The notes below the pieces were generated by a model. It searched no databases, was not told where the DNA came from, and worked only from the letters and a program-made list of their open reading frames with translations. This document shows positions 23,384 through 34,839 of a stretch of DNA of 64,000 bases, piece after piece. The DNA lies in assembly GCA_014905825.1 (NCBI GenBank), contig JACGCN010000010.1:930001-994000 (forward strand), in the 5' to 3' direction. Source of the stretch: Lyophyllum atratum. Taxonomy: Eukaryota > Basidiomycota > Agaricomycetes > Agaricales > Lyophyllaceae. A program made the position numbers and the translations under genes. Position 1 is the stretch's first letter. Every line of letters starts with the position of its first letter.

Positions 23384-26300
23384 ATGGCATCCAAGCCCAA
23401 GGCCAATGTTGAACCCAAGCAGAAGAGCTTGATGTCGTTCTTCGCGAAGGGCTCCAATGCGACGCCCAGCGCCGAACCCAAACCCAAAACAAAGCCAGTC
23501 ACGCCGTCGGACGACGCGTCTACGTCTCAACCCTCGTCCCAGGAGCCGCGCACCCCCGCATCTAAGCTGGCGAATTTTGACACGCTGAACTCTTCTGCCA
23601 TGGCCAGTTCGACTTCTTCGCGCGGCCACAGCACCCCACCGACAAGCGACCCTATCGATGTTGACATGCAATCGTCTGATGAAGAGGATGCCCACCCTGT
23701 CGCGAAGACGGTATGTTGACATGATGGACATATGTGATTTGATCTGACGCAATGTCCAGACGCAGCGAAAGCGGAAAGTTATGCTAGTCGATTCTGAGGA
23801 CGAAGAGGTCCTTACAAGCAAGAAGAGCAAGCCGGCGCAGCCCAGTTCGTCACCTGTCGCTAAGAGTACGTCTTTGCTTCCTAGCCACTATCTGGCAATT
23901 ATGCTCATGATGCCAATTCCCAGTCGCCAAAAAGCAACGACTTTCCAAGAGACTTACCGATGATGAAGAAGAGGATGAAGTCCAGAGTTCCTTCTCTCAG
24001 CGCCTGACTAATTTCAAGAAGTCCCCAGCCAAGCGAGGTGCGCATATATACATGCACAACCTGTATAGAAAGCTAAACAGTAGTTTAGGGCGCAAATCAC
24101 GTTCTAATGCGTCGGAAGACGACGATGACGACTTCATTGTTCCCGACAATGAGTCCGACGACGACGCGAAGTCCACCAAATCTTCGGCCTCGCGCTCATC
24201 TGCCTCCTCTCGGCATTCATCCGTAGCCTCCTCAGAGGATGACTTCAGCGACGACGATGATGACAACGTCAAATCCAAATCCAAATCGAAGTCCAAATCG
24301 AAAGCTCCCACAAAGCGGGCACCTGCAGCAAAGAAAACTGCCGCTGTTGTTGCAGACGCATCTTCCGGTGCTGGATTGTTCTTGACTGCAGCTGAAAAAC
24401 GCGAACAAGGAAAGAAGAAAGAGAAGAAAGCCGCGGAGGATCCATATGCCTTTTTGGCTGATATCAAAGATGTAGGTGACGTTCTCCAACAATATTGAAT
24501 CGTCACTGAAGTTATACGTGGATACACAGAAGGAGGGCCGTAGACCTGGGGAAGTTGACTATGATCCGAGGACGCTTCATGTTCCCAAGTCAGCCTGGGC
24601 AGAATTCACACCATTCGAAAAGCAGGCGAGTCACCCATCTTATCCGTCCTCTTCAGTGCTTAACCCCTATGTTTACAGTTTTGGGAGGTTCGATCATTTC
24701 ATCTAAGTACTCATCGCTCTTCTGCTAACGACAAGCTAGATCAAGCAAAATCATTACGACACTGTGGGTATTGCTCCTCGCCTTGCCTTCTGTGTAACTT
24801 ATAGTTCACCCGTAGATTCTGTTTTTCCAAAAAGGGTACCGTTTTTCGCTCTTAGTATCTGGCTCTATGGTTGACACCATGCCTCCAGGAAATTTCTAGA
24901 AGTAAGCTGCCGTTTTGTAACTGCTAGGCAGAGACTTTGTTTTCTCATGACTGGTATCATAGCTATACGAGGATGATGCTCGGATCGGACATCAACAATT
25001 CGACTTGAAGCTCACCTCCCGGGTCAAAATGTCCATGGTAAGTCTCTCCTCTCTAGCGTCTTGGCCTAATTCTGACCTCATTGTACAGGTTGGCGTTCCA
25101 GAGATGTCGTTCAATTTCTGGGCTGCGTGAGTAAACCCAAATATGATTCAGAGACTGTTCCTAACAATTGTCATGTAACCTGAAGCAAGTTCCTTGGAAA
25201 AGGTACATGATTGTGTGGGCGCAATTGAGTGGCTACTAAACCTTGATCGCTTTTAGGTTACAAAGTAGGGAGAGTCGATCAAGCAGAGACAGCTCTCGGT
25301 GCAGAGATGCGCGTGGCCGCCGAGAAGTCAAAAGGCAAGGTCAGCAAAGACAAGAGCAAAGACAAGATCGTCAGACGGTAAGCTACCTCCCAGCCATCGT
25401 GCTGGAACGACTCATCACAATCCCTGTAACCTAGTGAATTGAATAAGGTCTACACGAATGGAACCCTCGTGGACGCGGAGCTCCTTACGGATGAGCAGGC
25501 GGGACACTGCATATCTATCTACGAAGAGGACTCGACAGAGAATCCCGATAATAACAAGTTCGGGATTTGCGTCTTGGACTGTTCTACCTCGCAATTCGAC
25601 ATGAGCGCCTTTCAGGACGATGTCTGCCGCACGAAGCTCGAGACGCTTATCCGGCAGCTGCGACCTAAAGAGTTGCTGTTTATTAAGGTCAGTCACCCAT
25701 CATATTCTGTCTCTGCGACTCAGAGCTGATGTAAATATCCTATCAAGGGAAACCTGTCTGTCCTGACGACTCGATTGCTTAAAACTGTTCTTCCAGCTGC
25801 ATGCCTATGGACGGGGCTGCGCACCGTTGAGGGGTTCAAGTACCAAGAGACCCTACAGGAACTCAAGACGTTATACCTACAGGACGAGGGCGACGACAGT
25901 ATGGGTGACGATGAGGACGAAGCACTCCTACCCGCAAGCGTTCCGGAACCTATAAGGGCATTGGCCTCCTCGCAGAACGCTATCAGGGCCCTGGGATCCA
26001 TGATCTGGTTCGTATCTTTATTTGCGTACATGGACTATCGCTCACTCGCTGGTCCTCCAGGTACCTCCGTCAACTGAACATTGACAAGGATATTTTGAGC
26101 ATGAAGAATTTCAATATCTACGATCCAATCAAGAAAGGAATGGGCCTAACTCTTGATGGGCAAACATTAGCTCATATCGAAGTGAGTGGTTTCTTCGACC
26201 TGTACTTCCCTTGATCGATTTATTGACAATGTGGCTAGGTTCTTCTGAACAACGAGGGCACTGAGGAAGGCTCGCTGCTGCAATTGCTAGGCAGGTGTGT

Positions 26301-28842
26301 CACACCATTCGGTATGTCCCCTACCTGGTACTCTTCCCTCCGGTCACTAAAACTTGGGCAAGGTAAACGTTTGTTCCGAATGTGGTTATGCATGCCTCTG
26401 CGCGAGATCTCTGACATCAACGCAAGGTATTATTCTCTTGTCCTTCACAATTGGGTATCTGACGATCCGCGGTTTCGAAGGCTTGACGCGGTCCAAGATC
26501 TTATCGCGCATCCGACTTTTGAGGAAGGGTTCATGGAGCTCGCGAAGAATCTGCCTGACCTTGAGCGCATCGTGTCTCGTATTCATGCAAAGAACTGCAA
26601 AGTCAAAGATTTTATTAAAGTCCTCGCTGTAGGTTAATTCCGCACATCGTCATGTCCTGTTGATCTTGAAATTTCTTTTTTCCATAGGCGCTCAAGAAAT
26701 TGACTCGAGGCCTTAGCCAGCTAGGCGAAACGTCAAAGTCGTTCAAGTCGAAGGCGATTTTTGGATTGCTTCGCAGCGCACCAGACTTGCTTCCACATAT
26801 CAAGAATGTCGAGAACATGTATGTCAAGCCTACGTCAGAGAAAGGTACTTCGCCCGTTTATCGTTGTTGTTTGTGCGACTGACCCCATCTACAGATGATG
26901 AGCTCGTTCCGCGAGAGGGCAAGGATGAAGTTTATGACGGGATCATGGCTGAAATCTCTGGTTTGGAGGAGGACCTGGAGAAAGACTTGGAGAAGTTTGA
27001 GAAGAAACTTGGGTATGATCTATCTTTTGTTCTCCTTATATGCGGATCTGATGGCTCCTTCCAGCTGCGACCTTTCGTATTGGCATAGTGCCCTGGGTAA
27101 TAAGGTACTATATATCGTTTATCATCTTAATCGAAACTTACAGTGGCGTCCTCCAGGAAATATATCTTGTGGAGACATCGGCTGGTCAGGAAGGGATCCC
27201 GGACGATTGGACGAAGAACTCTGCAACTAAGGTATGCAACTCCATCACGTGGCTCCATTTGCTAGGTCCTTACTGCTTCGACAGGCCAAGTCACGCTGGG
27301 TTGTCCGTTCGCTGCAAGGCAAAGTGCGACAGCTCAAAGAAGCGCGAGAGAACCGGAGCACGGCGATCAAAGCCTTCAAGTTCAGGTTATTCGCAGAGTT
27401 CGATACCGACCGCGCAGTCTGGCTACGCATTATCAAGGTCCTTGCAGAGCTTGACTGTTTGTTCAGCCTGGCGAAGGCTTCTGTTGCTATTGGCGAGCCT
27501 GCGTGTCGACCTGAGTTCGTAGAGGGAGAGTCGGCGTGGGTGGACTTTGAGGAGCTGAGGCATCCGACGCTCTGCTTGAGCACCACGTTGAAGGCGTTCA
27601 TTCCTAATGATGTGAAGCTGGGTGGAGAAGTGGGGAAGATTGCTTTGTTGACTGGTACGTTTGTTTATACCACTTGAAGGCTTCTTTTAATTGATATCGG
27701 TGCAGGTCCCAACATGGCGTAAGTTTATCCGTATTCTATTCGGAACTGATCTTGACATGATAGAATCTATGCAGTGGAAAATCAACTGTCATGCGAATGA
27801 CTGCCACCGGTGTGGTGCGTCTCATTGTCTTTTGACTGTTTTGTAAGCAGCTCCTCATGCTCCCTTTCAGATAATGGCACAACTGGGTATGCTTGTACCG
27901 GCATCTCGGGCAAGGTCAGCAAAGGCGTTATGTTAACCTCCTCATCAGCTGATGAACTGTCCAGGTTGTGCCCAGTCGATGCTATCATCACCCGGATGGG
28001 TGCTTATGATAACATGTTTTCGAATGCCAGTACCTTCAAGGTTGAATTGGACGAATGGTATTTAAGCCCTCGCTTTTTCAGATGGTTTGAAACTGAGTTG
28101 TTTGCTGTGTAGCTGCAAGATTCTTCGTGACGCAACGCCAAAGTCCATGGTCATACTTGACGGTATGTATACACGTCGTTTTGTTCGCTTACGTTCGGTT
28201 TTCATAACTTATCTATACTTTCAGAGCTTGGTCGAGGAACCTCAACCTATGTACGTAGGTTGACTAAGGTTCTTGGAGTGGTCACTTATATCTTACTTTA
28301 GGATGGTATGGCGATTGCCGGCGCCGTTTTGCATCAACTCGCGACGCATACCCTGCCGATCTCATTCTTCGCCACTCACTATGGCTCATTGACCGATGAC
28401 TTCGCTTACCACCCGAACATACGGAATATGCACATGTCTACAATTGTAGACGACGAAAAGCGCGACGTACGTCCTAGTATATCCCACATAATGGACCTAT
28501 ACCTAAAGGTCATGTCTTTCACAGCTTGTTTTCCTATTCAAGCTCATTGAGGGGGCTGCTACATCCTCCTTCGGAACGCATGTGGCCAACCTTGCGGGTG
28601 TGCCATTGCCTGTCGTGGAACGGGCCGATGTCGTTTCGAAGAACTTCGCGCAGCAATTCAAGGAGCGAATGCAGGTCAAACAGAAGAAAGATGGCGTGCG
28701 GCTGCCGATCCTCGCCCAAGCCGACTTTGCATATCTGTACAAAATCGCAGCAGGACAACTGCCCTTGCCGGAGGATCCTGTTCGACGGAAGGAGGTACTT
28801 GCTAGGTTGAGGAAAACGGTCCAGCGATATGTCGAGAAGTGA
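23384..28842 (+). CDS. MSH6: DNA mismatch repair protein MSH6 (MutS homologue)
   Basis: I trace 32 exons (first 23384-23710, last 28525-28842) summing to 1256 residues. The N-terminus has the PCNA-binding PIP box QKSLMSFF, then a long acidic/basic disordered tail. MutS domain I follows: [30 protein letters not shown] and the mismatch-probing F-x-E in [14 protein letters not shown], then [11 protein letters not shown]. The ATPase part has Walker A GPNMAGKST (residues split by two introns), the [13 protein letters not shown] signature and FFATHY. MSH6 pairs with MSH2 in MutS-alpha to recognise base mispairs and small loops in the nucleus. Exons of 9 (24679-24687), 13, 13, 17, 20, 24 and 26 nt occur, and the intron 24626-24678 begins GC rather than GT. 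The product is full length. Confidence 0.96.
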
Positions 28843-29056
28843 TCCATATCTTAACCAAGCCTTCTCCACCCGACCCCGGTGCCGCGCTTATTGCTCTGCT
28901 TGCTTTGCTACTGATTACTCGTAAATATGATAGTCCAGGTAATGCTTATTTCCAGAATTGTACTAACTTCCCTTGTGTAATAGTCACTTTATATCCACCA
29001 TCACGATGTAATATACCCGTCCATCCAAACTTCACGTTTCTTGTCTTCCTGTCCCT

Positions 29057-29911
29057 TCAAGCTGCTGATCCTGCCCACAATTGTCCGCCATTCAGAATTC
29101 TTTCTGCGCTTTTCTTCACGGCGTTCATTGCTTCCTTCCAAAGGCTTGGTCCAACACTAATCCGACAAACTCCAATTGTGGCCAACTCATTGACAGACAA
29201 CCCTTTTTCATCCTCTGCCAGTTTCACCGCCGCTCTGCCGTTCAATTCTCTAACGAGTACCTCCACCTCCGATCGACTCACACCTCTCTGTCCGCCACCC
29301 CATACAAACACGCACGTCGCCCCCGCTTCCAAGTACGCCTTACCACGTTTCACGGCCTCATCCAGCACCATGGCCTCAGTCCAGCCTTTGGGGGGCGGGT
29401 CCAATTTCAGCATGTCCGTCCTCGCATTGATGACGAAGTCCTTGACGCCAGCAGCCTCAGCCGTCGTCTTCGCCAGCTTGATGCGCTGGACTTGTTCATC
29501 AATGCTTCTTAAGCATTCCATACCTCTCGCGTGGCCCTTCTCGGGATAAGAGTCTTCAATGTTGGCACCCACGACACCCAGCGCGATCGCTTTCTGAATG
29601 ACTTCGACCAGCTGGGCGCCATAGCCATCTTGAAGATCCGCGCTCAGGGGAAGCCCAGCTGCGCGAACAAGCGGCGCGATCTTGGCAATCGCGGTCAGGT
29701 TCTGCTCCGAAGAGAGGTCTTCATCTGCGACTCCAAGGCTCGCAGCGATCGCGTACGATGCTGTCGCGACAGCTTTGATGGAACTCAAGGAAAGCAGGGC
29801 AGCAGCGGAGGCAGGATCGTAAATGTTGGCGAATACGACGGGGTCACCTGGCGTGTGCAGCTGCTGGAGACTGGTCGCGTATGAGTTATCAATCGGGATG
29901 ACAGACTCCAT
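29057..29911 (-). CDS. PEP mutase / isocitrate lyase superfamily enzyme
   Basis: A single intronless 284-codon ORF, convergent with MSH6. The TIM-barrel PEP mutase/ICL signs are VVFANIYDPASAAAL (24-38), LPLSADLQDGYG (88-98; acidic Mg2+-binding residues), VGANIEDS, FVINARTD and ATCVFVWGG. Length and motifs fit the small ICL/PEPM family (carboxyphosphonoenolpyruvate mutase, 2-methylisocitrate lyase-like or oxaloacetate hydrolase-like members) that cleaves or forms C-C or P-C bonds next to a carboxylate. The classic lyase Cys loop KKCGH is not evident, so it is not ICL itself; the substrate is unknown. No introns is unusual beside its intron-rich neighbours. Confidence 0.85.
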   Translation of the reverse strand: MESVIPIDNSYATSLQQLHTPGDPVVFANIYDPASAAALLSLSSIKAVATASYAIAASLGVADEDLSSEQNLTAIAKIAPLVRAAGLPLSADLQDGYGAQLVEVIQKAIALGVVGANIEDSYPEKGHARGMECLRSIDEQVQRIKLAKTTAEAAGVKDFVINARTDMLKLDPPPKGWTEAMVLDEAVKRGKAYLEAGATCVFVWGGGQRGVSRSEVEVLVRELNGRAAVKLAEDEKGLSVNELATIGVCRISVGPSLWKEAMNAVKKSAERILNGGQLWAGSAA

Positions 29912-30229
29912 TTTCTAGGGGAGTGGCCCTATCTGCGTAGACGACTTACACACCTTCTCAGGATAAATCGCGGAATCAGACTGACTCGATCATCTCGATT
30001 TGAGGATCTAGCCGGTATTTACGTTCGACGCGTATACCAAACAACGCGTCCACGCGCAAGACATCATTTGCCTCCATTAGCTTCCGTTCATTTTGATCGG
30101 TCGTCCTTCAGCTCAGGCGTTTCTCGACCTTCCTCTCTTCCAACTTTTTTGAAGGAGGCAAAAATTATAGGGGCAAATAGGAGAGTCTTATATCGACCCA
30201 CATTTTCGCGATGGCAAATGCCGGTGCTC
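29912..30229. other. Intergenic between divergent genes
   Basis: Upstream of the PEP mutase-like gene (minus) and of the three-exon gene at 30331 (plus). No gene seen. Confidence 0.45.
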
Positions 30230-30330
30230 TATAAAAACCCCCCCAATTCTCCCATTATTGCATAACATCATAACCACCCACCACCACCACACACACACAC
30301 ATAACTCGTACTTGAACACAACTTCTCACA
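30230..30330 (+). promoter_or_regulatory. TATA box and 5' UTR of the 30331 gene
   Basis: TATAAAAA at 30230-30237 lies 93 bp before the ATG, followed by a C-rich tract, a CCA/CA-rich microsatellite (about 30273-30302) and AACTTCTCACAATG. The same block is duplicated at 48755-48985, though there the TATA box has decayed. Confidence 0.65.
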
Positions 30331-31156
30331 ATGTCCACCATCCTCGTCGAACAACGTCTTCCCATCATCATTCAACTCATCTCACGAGTTCCGGCTTACG
30401 CACAGGTCCTTGCGGTACGTTTTATATCCTTTAATCGTGTGTATATTTATCCTGATCACATCCGCGCATCTATCCGCACATCACAGAGCGTCATTGCTTT
30501 CTTTATCTTTTGGGTATGCCCTTCGATGGCCCCTAAGATGCCTGTGCGTCAAACCCCCGCTAAACAAATTAGCATCCATTTACTCAACTCTACCACATCC
30601 ACCTTCGTAGATATCGCATCAGAGAATGCTGAAGAGTCGAATGACCCGAAGGACGTGGGCGAGGAATGTCAGTACATCCCCACCGTTACGTCATTGAAAT
30701 GGCACTAATATGTGTCCCTGACACCGCTCTGCAGTGGTTGACAGAACTCCTATTAAGTCGTCCAACCCTTTCTCAAAGCTCGCTGCCCCCGTAAAGATGA
30801 TGGTGTCGCCTAGTCTCGCCCGAGTCCGACCCTATGCTCGTCGCATGTCGCTCCCGGCCAGACGGCTTACGGAACACTTTGCTACCGCCATCGCTACTCC
30901 CTTCCACCACCGTCGCGGCTCTGTCAACCTTGATGTCGACTCCTATTTTGCCCTCCCTGACGTTCGCAAGGTTGAGGACAAAGTCGAGCCCGAGATCATG
31001 GTCACGGTTATGGAGGTCGAGGCTAAGCATTCGATGTTGGAACAAGATGTGGGTGTTTCGGACGCACTACCTCACTCTTCTACTATGAAGGTGACGAAGT
31101 TCAAGCGGATGACAAAGAAGGCGAAGGCCCTTCTCGGCATTCGTCGTCGTCTGTGA
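30331..31156 (+). CDS. Hypothetical basic protein, three exons
   Basis: Exons 30331-30414, 30487-30667 and 30735-31156; 228 residues. Exon 1 is hydrophobic (LPIIIQLISRVPAYAQVLA) and exon 2 opens with another hydrophobic stretch (SVIAFFIFWVCPSM), so the first 45 residues could be a membrane or signal segment. The C-terminal half is Arg/Lys-rich (RVRPYARRMSLPARRL, FKRMTKKAKALLGIRRRL). I do not know the family. The gene has a strong TATA promoter and two damaged copies in the window (31400-31850 and 48755-48985), indicating a small duplicating family. Its codon use and introns look normal for the region. Confidence 0.65.
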
Positions 31157-31399
31157 GAGTGCAGTCTCCGGCATGTTACAAAGACACCATCATCATTGCA
31201 TTACCACTCTCATGCTCATGGACATTGACCTGTATCATACCACCATCATATGCACTGGACATTCATTGATACCCACACTTCACGGACATTTTATATCTTC
31301 ATATTTGTACTCTATATCACGCTCATAAAATCCTTTTAACTTCTCCTCAGCATCCTGATATGTTCTGACAACCCCGACCTTCTTTCTCGTTGAGCTTAA

Positions 31400-31850
31400 T
31401 CATGAGTTGAAATATCAAACAGGGGGTTCCTCTCGAATCCAGCAACCCCTTTTTCAAGCTTGCTGCATCTTAATGACGGTGATGTCGCCTAATTTCGCCC
31501 GCGTCTGACCTCAAGCTCCGAGTCATCGCATGTCGCTCCGCGCTAGACCTAGACGGTTACTGCGGGTCAGAACATTCTGCTACCACTATCGCCACTCCTT
31601 TTCATCACCACCACTCCTATTAACCTCGGGACAGACTCCTATTTTGCCCGACATACCTTCCAAATGTCGAGGATAAAGTCGTAGACTTGGACTCGAGATC
31701 AAAGTTGTGGAGGTCGACCGATGTGTGGTGGATATTCAACATGTGTGCCAGTGTGTTCCGAAAGCACCGACTCACGCTTGTTTGAACTTGAAGCGGTGGT
31801 GACGATCCTGTACTAAAGGGGTGCTGACCAAATTCATGAAATTCGAAGGT
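31400..31850 (+). pseudogene. Decayed copy of exon 3 of the 30331 gene
   Basis: Sequence matching 30740-31090 resumes here with many substitutions and indels: shared blocks include CATCGCATGTCGCTCC, GCTACCACTATCGCCACTCC-like and GACTCCTATTTTGCCC. Stops and frameshifts break the frame. It lies about 250 bp after the intact gene in the same orientation, so it is a tandem duplicate that has decayed. Confidence 0.7.
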
Positions 31851-31945
31851 GAACGGAGCACAGGTAAGGACAGTGTATAATCAGCAGGACACAATTATAA
31901 CGGGGTATGTGTTAGGAAGACAGTGGAGAAAGACAACGGACGTCT

Positions 31946-32842
31946 TTAGATCAAAGTGCCAAGGAAATCGGTGAATAGGCCTTGCTCAACGAAGGGGGAA
32001 GTAAAAGTTCGGACCGGGTAGAGACCGTGCCGAGTCAAAGGATCGGCGGCACCGAGGGTGACAGGGGCACCGTTCGGGTTCAGACCAAGGAAAACGCCGA
32101 TTGCGACGTCTGCGGCAGTGCTGATGACCTTTTGGGTGGTTGGGTTCTTGAAGAAGTCCCCGACGCTACTCCAAAAGCCATGTTGGATGTCGGTATACTG
32201 GGAACTGGGGTTCAATCCGTACTGGGAGAGTGCAGCGTCGACATGCTGGAGCGTGGGCTGCGGCGCATATGTCCCGAAATGCGGGGCTAAGCCTCGCTGG
32301 GCGCCAGAAGGGGCGGCGGCGCCGGTCGCACTGAGAGTGTGTTGGGGCAAGACACCATTGATGACGTTACCCAGGATCTTCTGGAAGATGGGGTGCGAGA
32401 TGAACCCGAGTGCACCAGACAGAAGACCTAGCTGAATGTCAGGCTGTGTCCCCGCCTGAGAATTTAACCCATGCTAGAGAAAGTTGCATCAATCATCCGC
32501 GTCAGTGGCGATCAGCGAAAGGTTTTCTTACGAGCAGTCCAGGGTCGGCGTTGATACCGTTCTGGGTCAAAAGCCTGACTGCAGCCTTGGCAGCAGCGCC
32601 CATCACCTGCTGAGCGAGAGGGGACTTGAAGATGCTACCGATAGTACTCCAAATACCTTGCTGGATGTCGGGATGAGCGGCAGGATTCAATCCGTGTTGG
32701 ACAAGAGCCCCGTCGATCAAGCCCTTCAATGTCTGTCGAACCAAGGGGTGGCTCAAGACTGATCCGAAGTCGGAGGGTAGGCCTTGCTGAACATCAAAGG
32801 GAGTCGATGTGGCCGGGTTGAGACTGTGCGCGACTGGGGCAC
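31946..32842 (-). pseudogene. 3' part of the metalloprotease-repeat gene, cut off by the retrotransposon
   Basis: This continues the gene at 42819-46014. Read on the minus strand, coding runs from the LTR boundary to 32532 (GTAAGA donor), then from 32473 to the TAA at 31946. It encodes further modules: QQGLPSDF, IQQGIWSTI, then after the intron QLGLLSGA, QRGLAPHFG, IQHGFWSSV and the end EQGLFTDFLGTLI. No stop or frameshift is present, and joining it to the other half (one TSD copy removed) keeps frame, giving 1252 codons before insertion. It now has no promoter of its own unless transcription enters from the 3' LTR. Confidence 0.85.
32838..32842. repeat. Target-site duplication GGCAC, left copy
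   Basis: GGCAC immediately before the LTR (TGTTACGG...), repeated at 42864-42868 after the other LTR; a 5-bp duplication as made by Ty3/gypsy integrases. Confidence 0.95.
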
Positions 32843-33637
32843 TGTTACGGTTCGGCGTAATTTTGGTGTATTCCTTGAATACACGCGTAAGTAGGTCTTT
32901 TAAGAAGTAAATTCGAATGTTTACTTAGAACGGTCGTTAACGTGAGAGTTTACGACTTAGAAGATGAAATCTGAATGCAAATGAATCTTAAAGTTTAAAA
33001 GATCGAAATCACGCGTCAGAGATCTCGAAGGCCAGCGCGGGGCTTTGGTCTTCGGGATTTGGCTATGAATACCAGCGCGGAGCTTTGATATTCGTAGTCT
33101 TAAGATCTATCAATAGCGCGAAGCTTTATTGCTAGGATCTTTCTGAGGTTGATTTCAAGTTTCTAACTTAGAATCTTATTCACACAGTGATAGTACGGGT
33201 TAAAGAAGTTATCCTTATTCATTTGGTACTACAGACTATATATACAGGTATCTAAACTAATCTAGAACGTTCTACCCGGTTCTCAAACGATTGAGAGCCT
33301 TGTAGCCGACTTCGCGATGATTCTCGACACTTACCGCTAAGTCGGATGCCGGTTCCGTTGTTTGTTTGGCAACGACTTGTTTGCCATCAACGGTTTAGGC
33401 GTCCGACGCGACGTTCCGAGGATCTCGTCGAGTATCGTCGAATCCCGTATCTTTATAGTCATTTAAGATGTTCTTAATGAAACGTAAAAGTTAAAATGGG
33501 TTCATATCAGTTGAATGATACGTATATCGCGCTACTGTTAGGATGACTATGGTGAATAGTAATCAAAGGTAAGAAAGATAAAAGAAATGTAATCAACGTT
33601 GTCTAACTTGAGGTAAGTGTATCGATGTACTACAACA
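32843..33637 (-). repeat. 3' LTR (element orientation)
   Basis: 795 bp, begins TGTTACGG and ends CTACAACA on the plus strand. It contains three degenerate direct repeats of an AGCGCGRRGCTTT core (about 33034, 33073 and 33116) and a TATATATA at 33237-33244. Confidence 0.96.
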
Positions 33638-33655
33638 TACCCCCCCCTGCCTTTG
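33638..33655 (-). other. Polypurine tract
   Basis: On the minus strand AAAGGCAGGGGGGGGTA abuts the 3' LTR; purine-rich plus-strand primer as required for LTR element replication. Confidence 0.8.
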
Positions 33656-33660
33656 TGTTC

Positions 33661-34729
33661 CTATTTACCCTCCTTAATGTCGTCCTGCATGTAGATGTCG
33701 TTGAACAAGAAGTCATCGTCGGTAGATTCGACCTTGATCTCGATGTCGTCGTCATCAGCGATGATGGTATCGAAGGAGTTACTGATGGAGGGAGGCGAGG
33801 CGCACTGGTTACTGGAAGGTGAGCTCGCCATGGAACTAGGCGAGGCGTGTCGGCTTGCTGAATAGAATGTCGAAGTCGAAGAATCACGTGATGGGTAAGG
33901 AGTAGAACGCCGACCACGGCGGTTAGAGCGAGCGGCGCGTGATAGAGTCGGATGAAGAATAAGTCGTCGGTCCTTGTTGGTCGGGATGTGATGGGTGTCG
34001 TGGTCGCATGGCGGTAGAGGCGACCGACTAAAGGTATCGATATCCGGGTGGTAGTGAGCGTAATTGGAATGGGTAGGATGTATAACGAGTTCCTGAGAGT
34101 CGGCATGAGTATACGCGCCGTTATCAATGGCGAGGCCATTGAAGCTCAACGCCGGTCCGTGATGATGTACAGGCCCCCATACCCAGCTAGATTCGTTACC
34201 AAAACGCGCGCTGCTGATGCGGGCGTCGGCGATCCAATTAACGGCTTCCCTTCCAACAAGCTGTAAGTCTTGATACGTAGTAAGGAGTTGGTCGTAAGGC
34301 ATGAAGAATTGGAGCGGGTTAATGCCAGAGCGAATGCTCGACATGGAGAGGAGACGAGGGGGATCGAGGTTGAGTTCACGAAAAAGAGTGGGATGTATAT
34401 TAATAGACGAGTGATCGGCATCGTCGGGGAGTAGATAATTGGCGGCCGAAGCGATATCCTTTACTAGGTTTAAGAGGACCTGCCATGCAACATAATTAGC
34501 GACTGTGACAAGGTTATTTACAAGGGTTTTTTGAACGAACCTGCCAAACGGCACCGCTAACTGAAGGCTGAATACCAAAGTAGGCAGTCTCGTCGTTAGA
34601 ATCGACGGCGACGAGCTCGTCCATTGAAAGTTCGCGATGAAGCGGGGATACGGAATGAGTGATCAACTGCGCTAGGTGTATAGCGAGACGATCGAGAGCG
34701 GGAAACGAGGTTTGAGGAGCAAGAGACAT
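33661..34729 (-). CDS. Accessory gene of the LTR element, two exons, unknown function
   Basis: Complement of 34541-34729 and 33661-34479; 335 residues. A canonical 61-bp intron (GTTCGT donor, GCTAAT branch-like site, ATGGCAG acceptor) joins two frames at phase 0 (...AVWQ / VLLNLVKD...). The N-terminal part is helical (FPALDRLAIHLAQLI); the middle reads LPDDADHSS..., and the C-terminal third is Ser-rich, then very acidic (ADDDDIEIKVESTDDDFLFND). It sits where env would be in a retrovirus but has no signal peptide, membrane span or envelope motif. Unspliced, an ATG at 34578 would give a 305-residue alternative. It ends next to the polypurine tract. A TATAAAAAATG context surrounds the start, so its own promoter is possible. 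Confidence 0.65.
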
Positions 34730-34839
34730 TTTTTATAAAGAGTTGAGAATGAGTTGGTTCTTTGGGGAACTGATGTGGCTTTCGAGGGGGTGATGTTTTC
34801 GGTCGTCTTTCAGCAGCGTTTTATATTCGTTCGCGCTGA

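Noticed and set aside
34514..34729. Retrotransposon accessory ORFs as two independent small genes
   Set aside because: A canonical intron joins them at phase 0; two overlapping unrelated genes are less likely.
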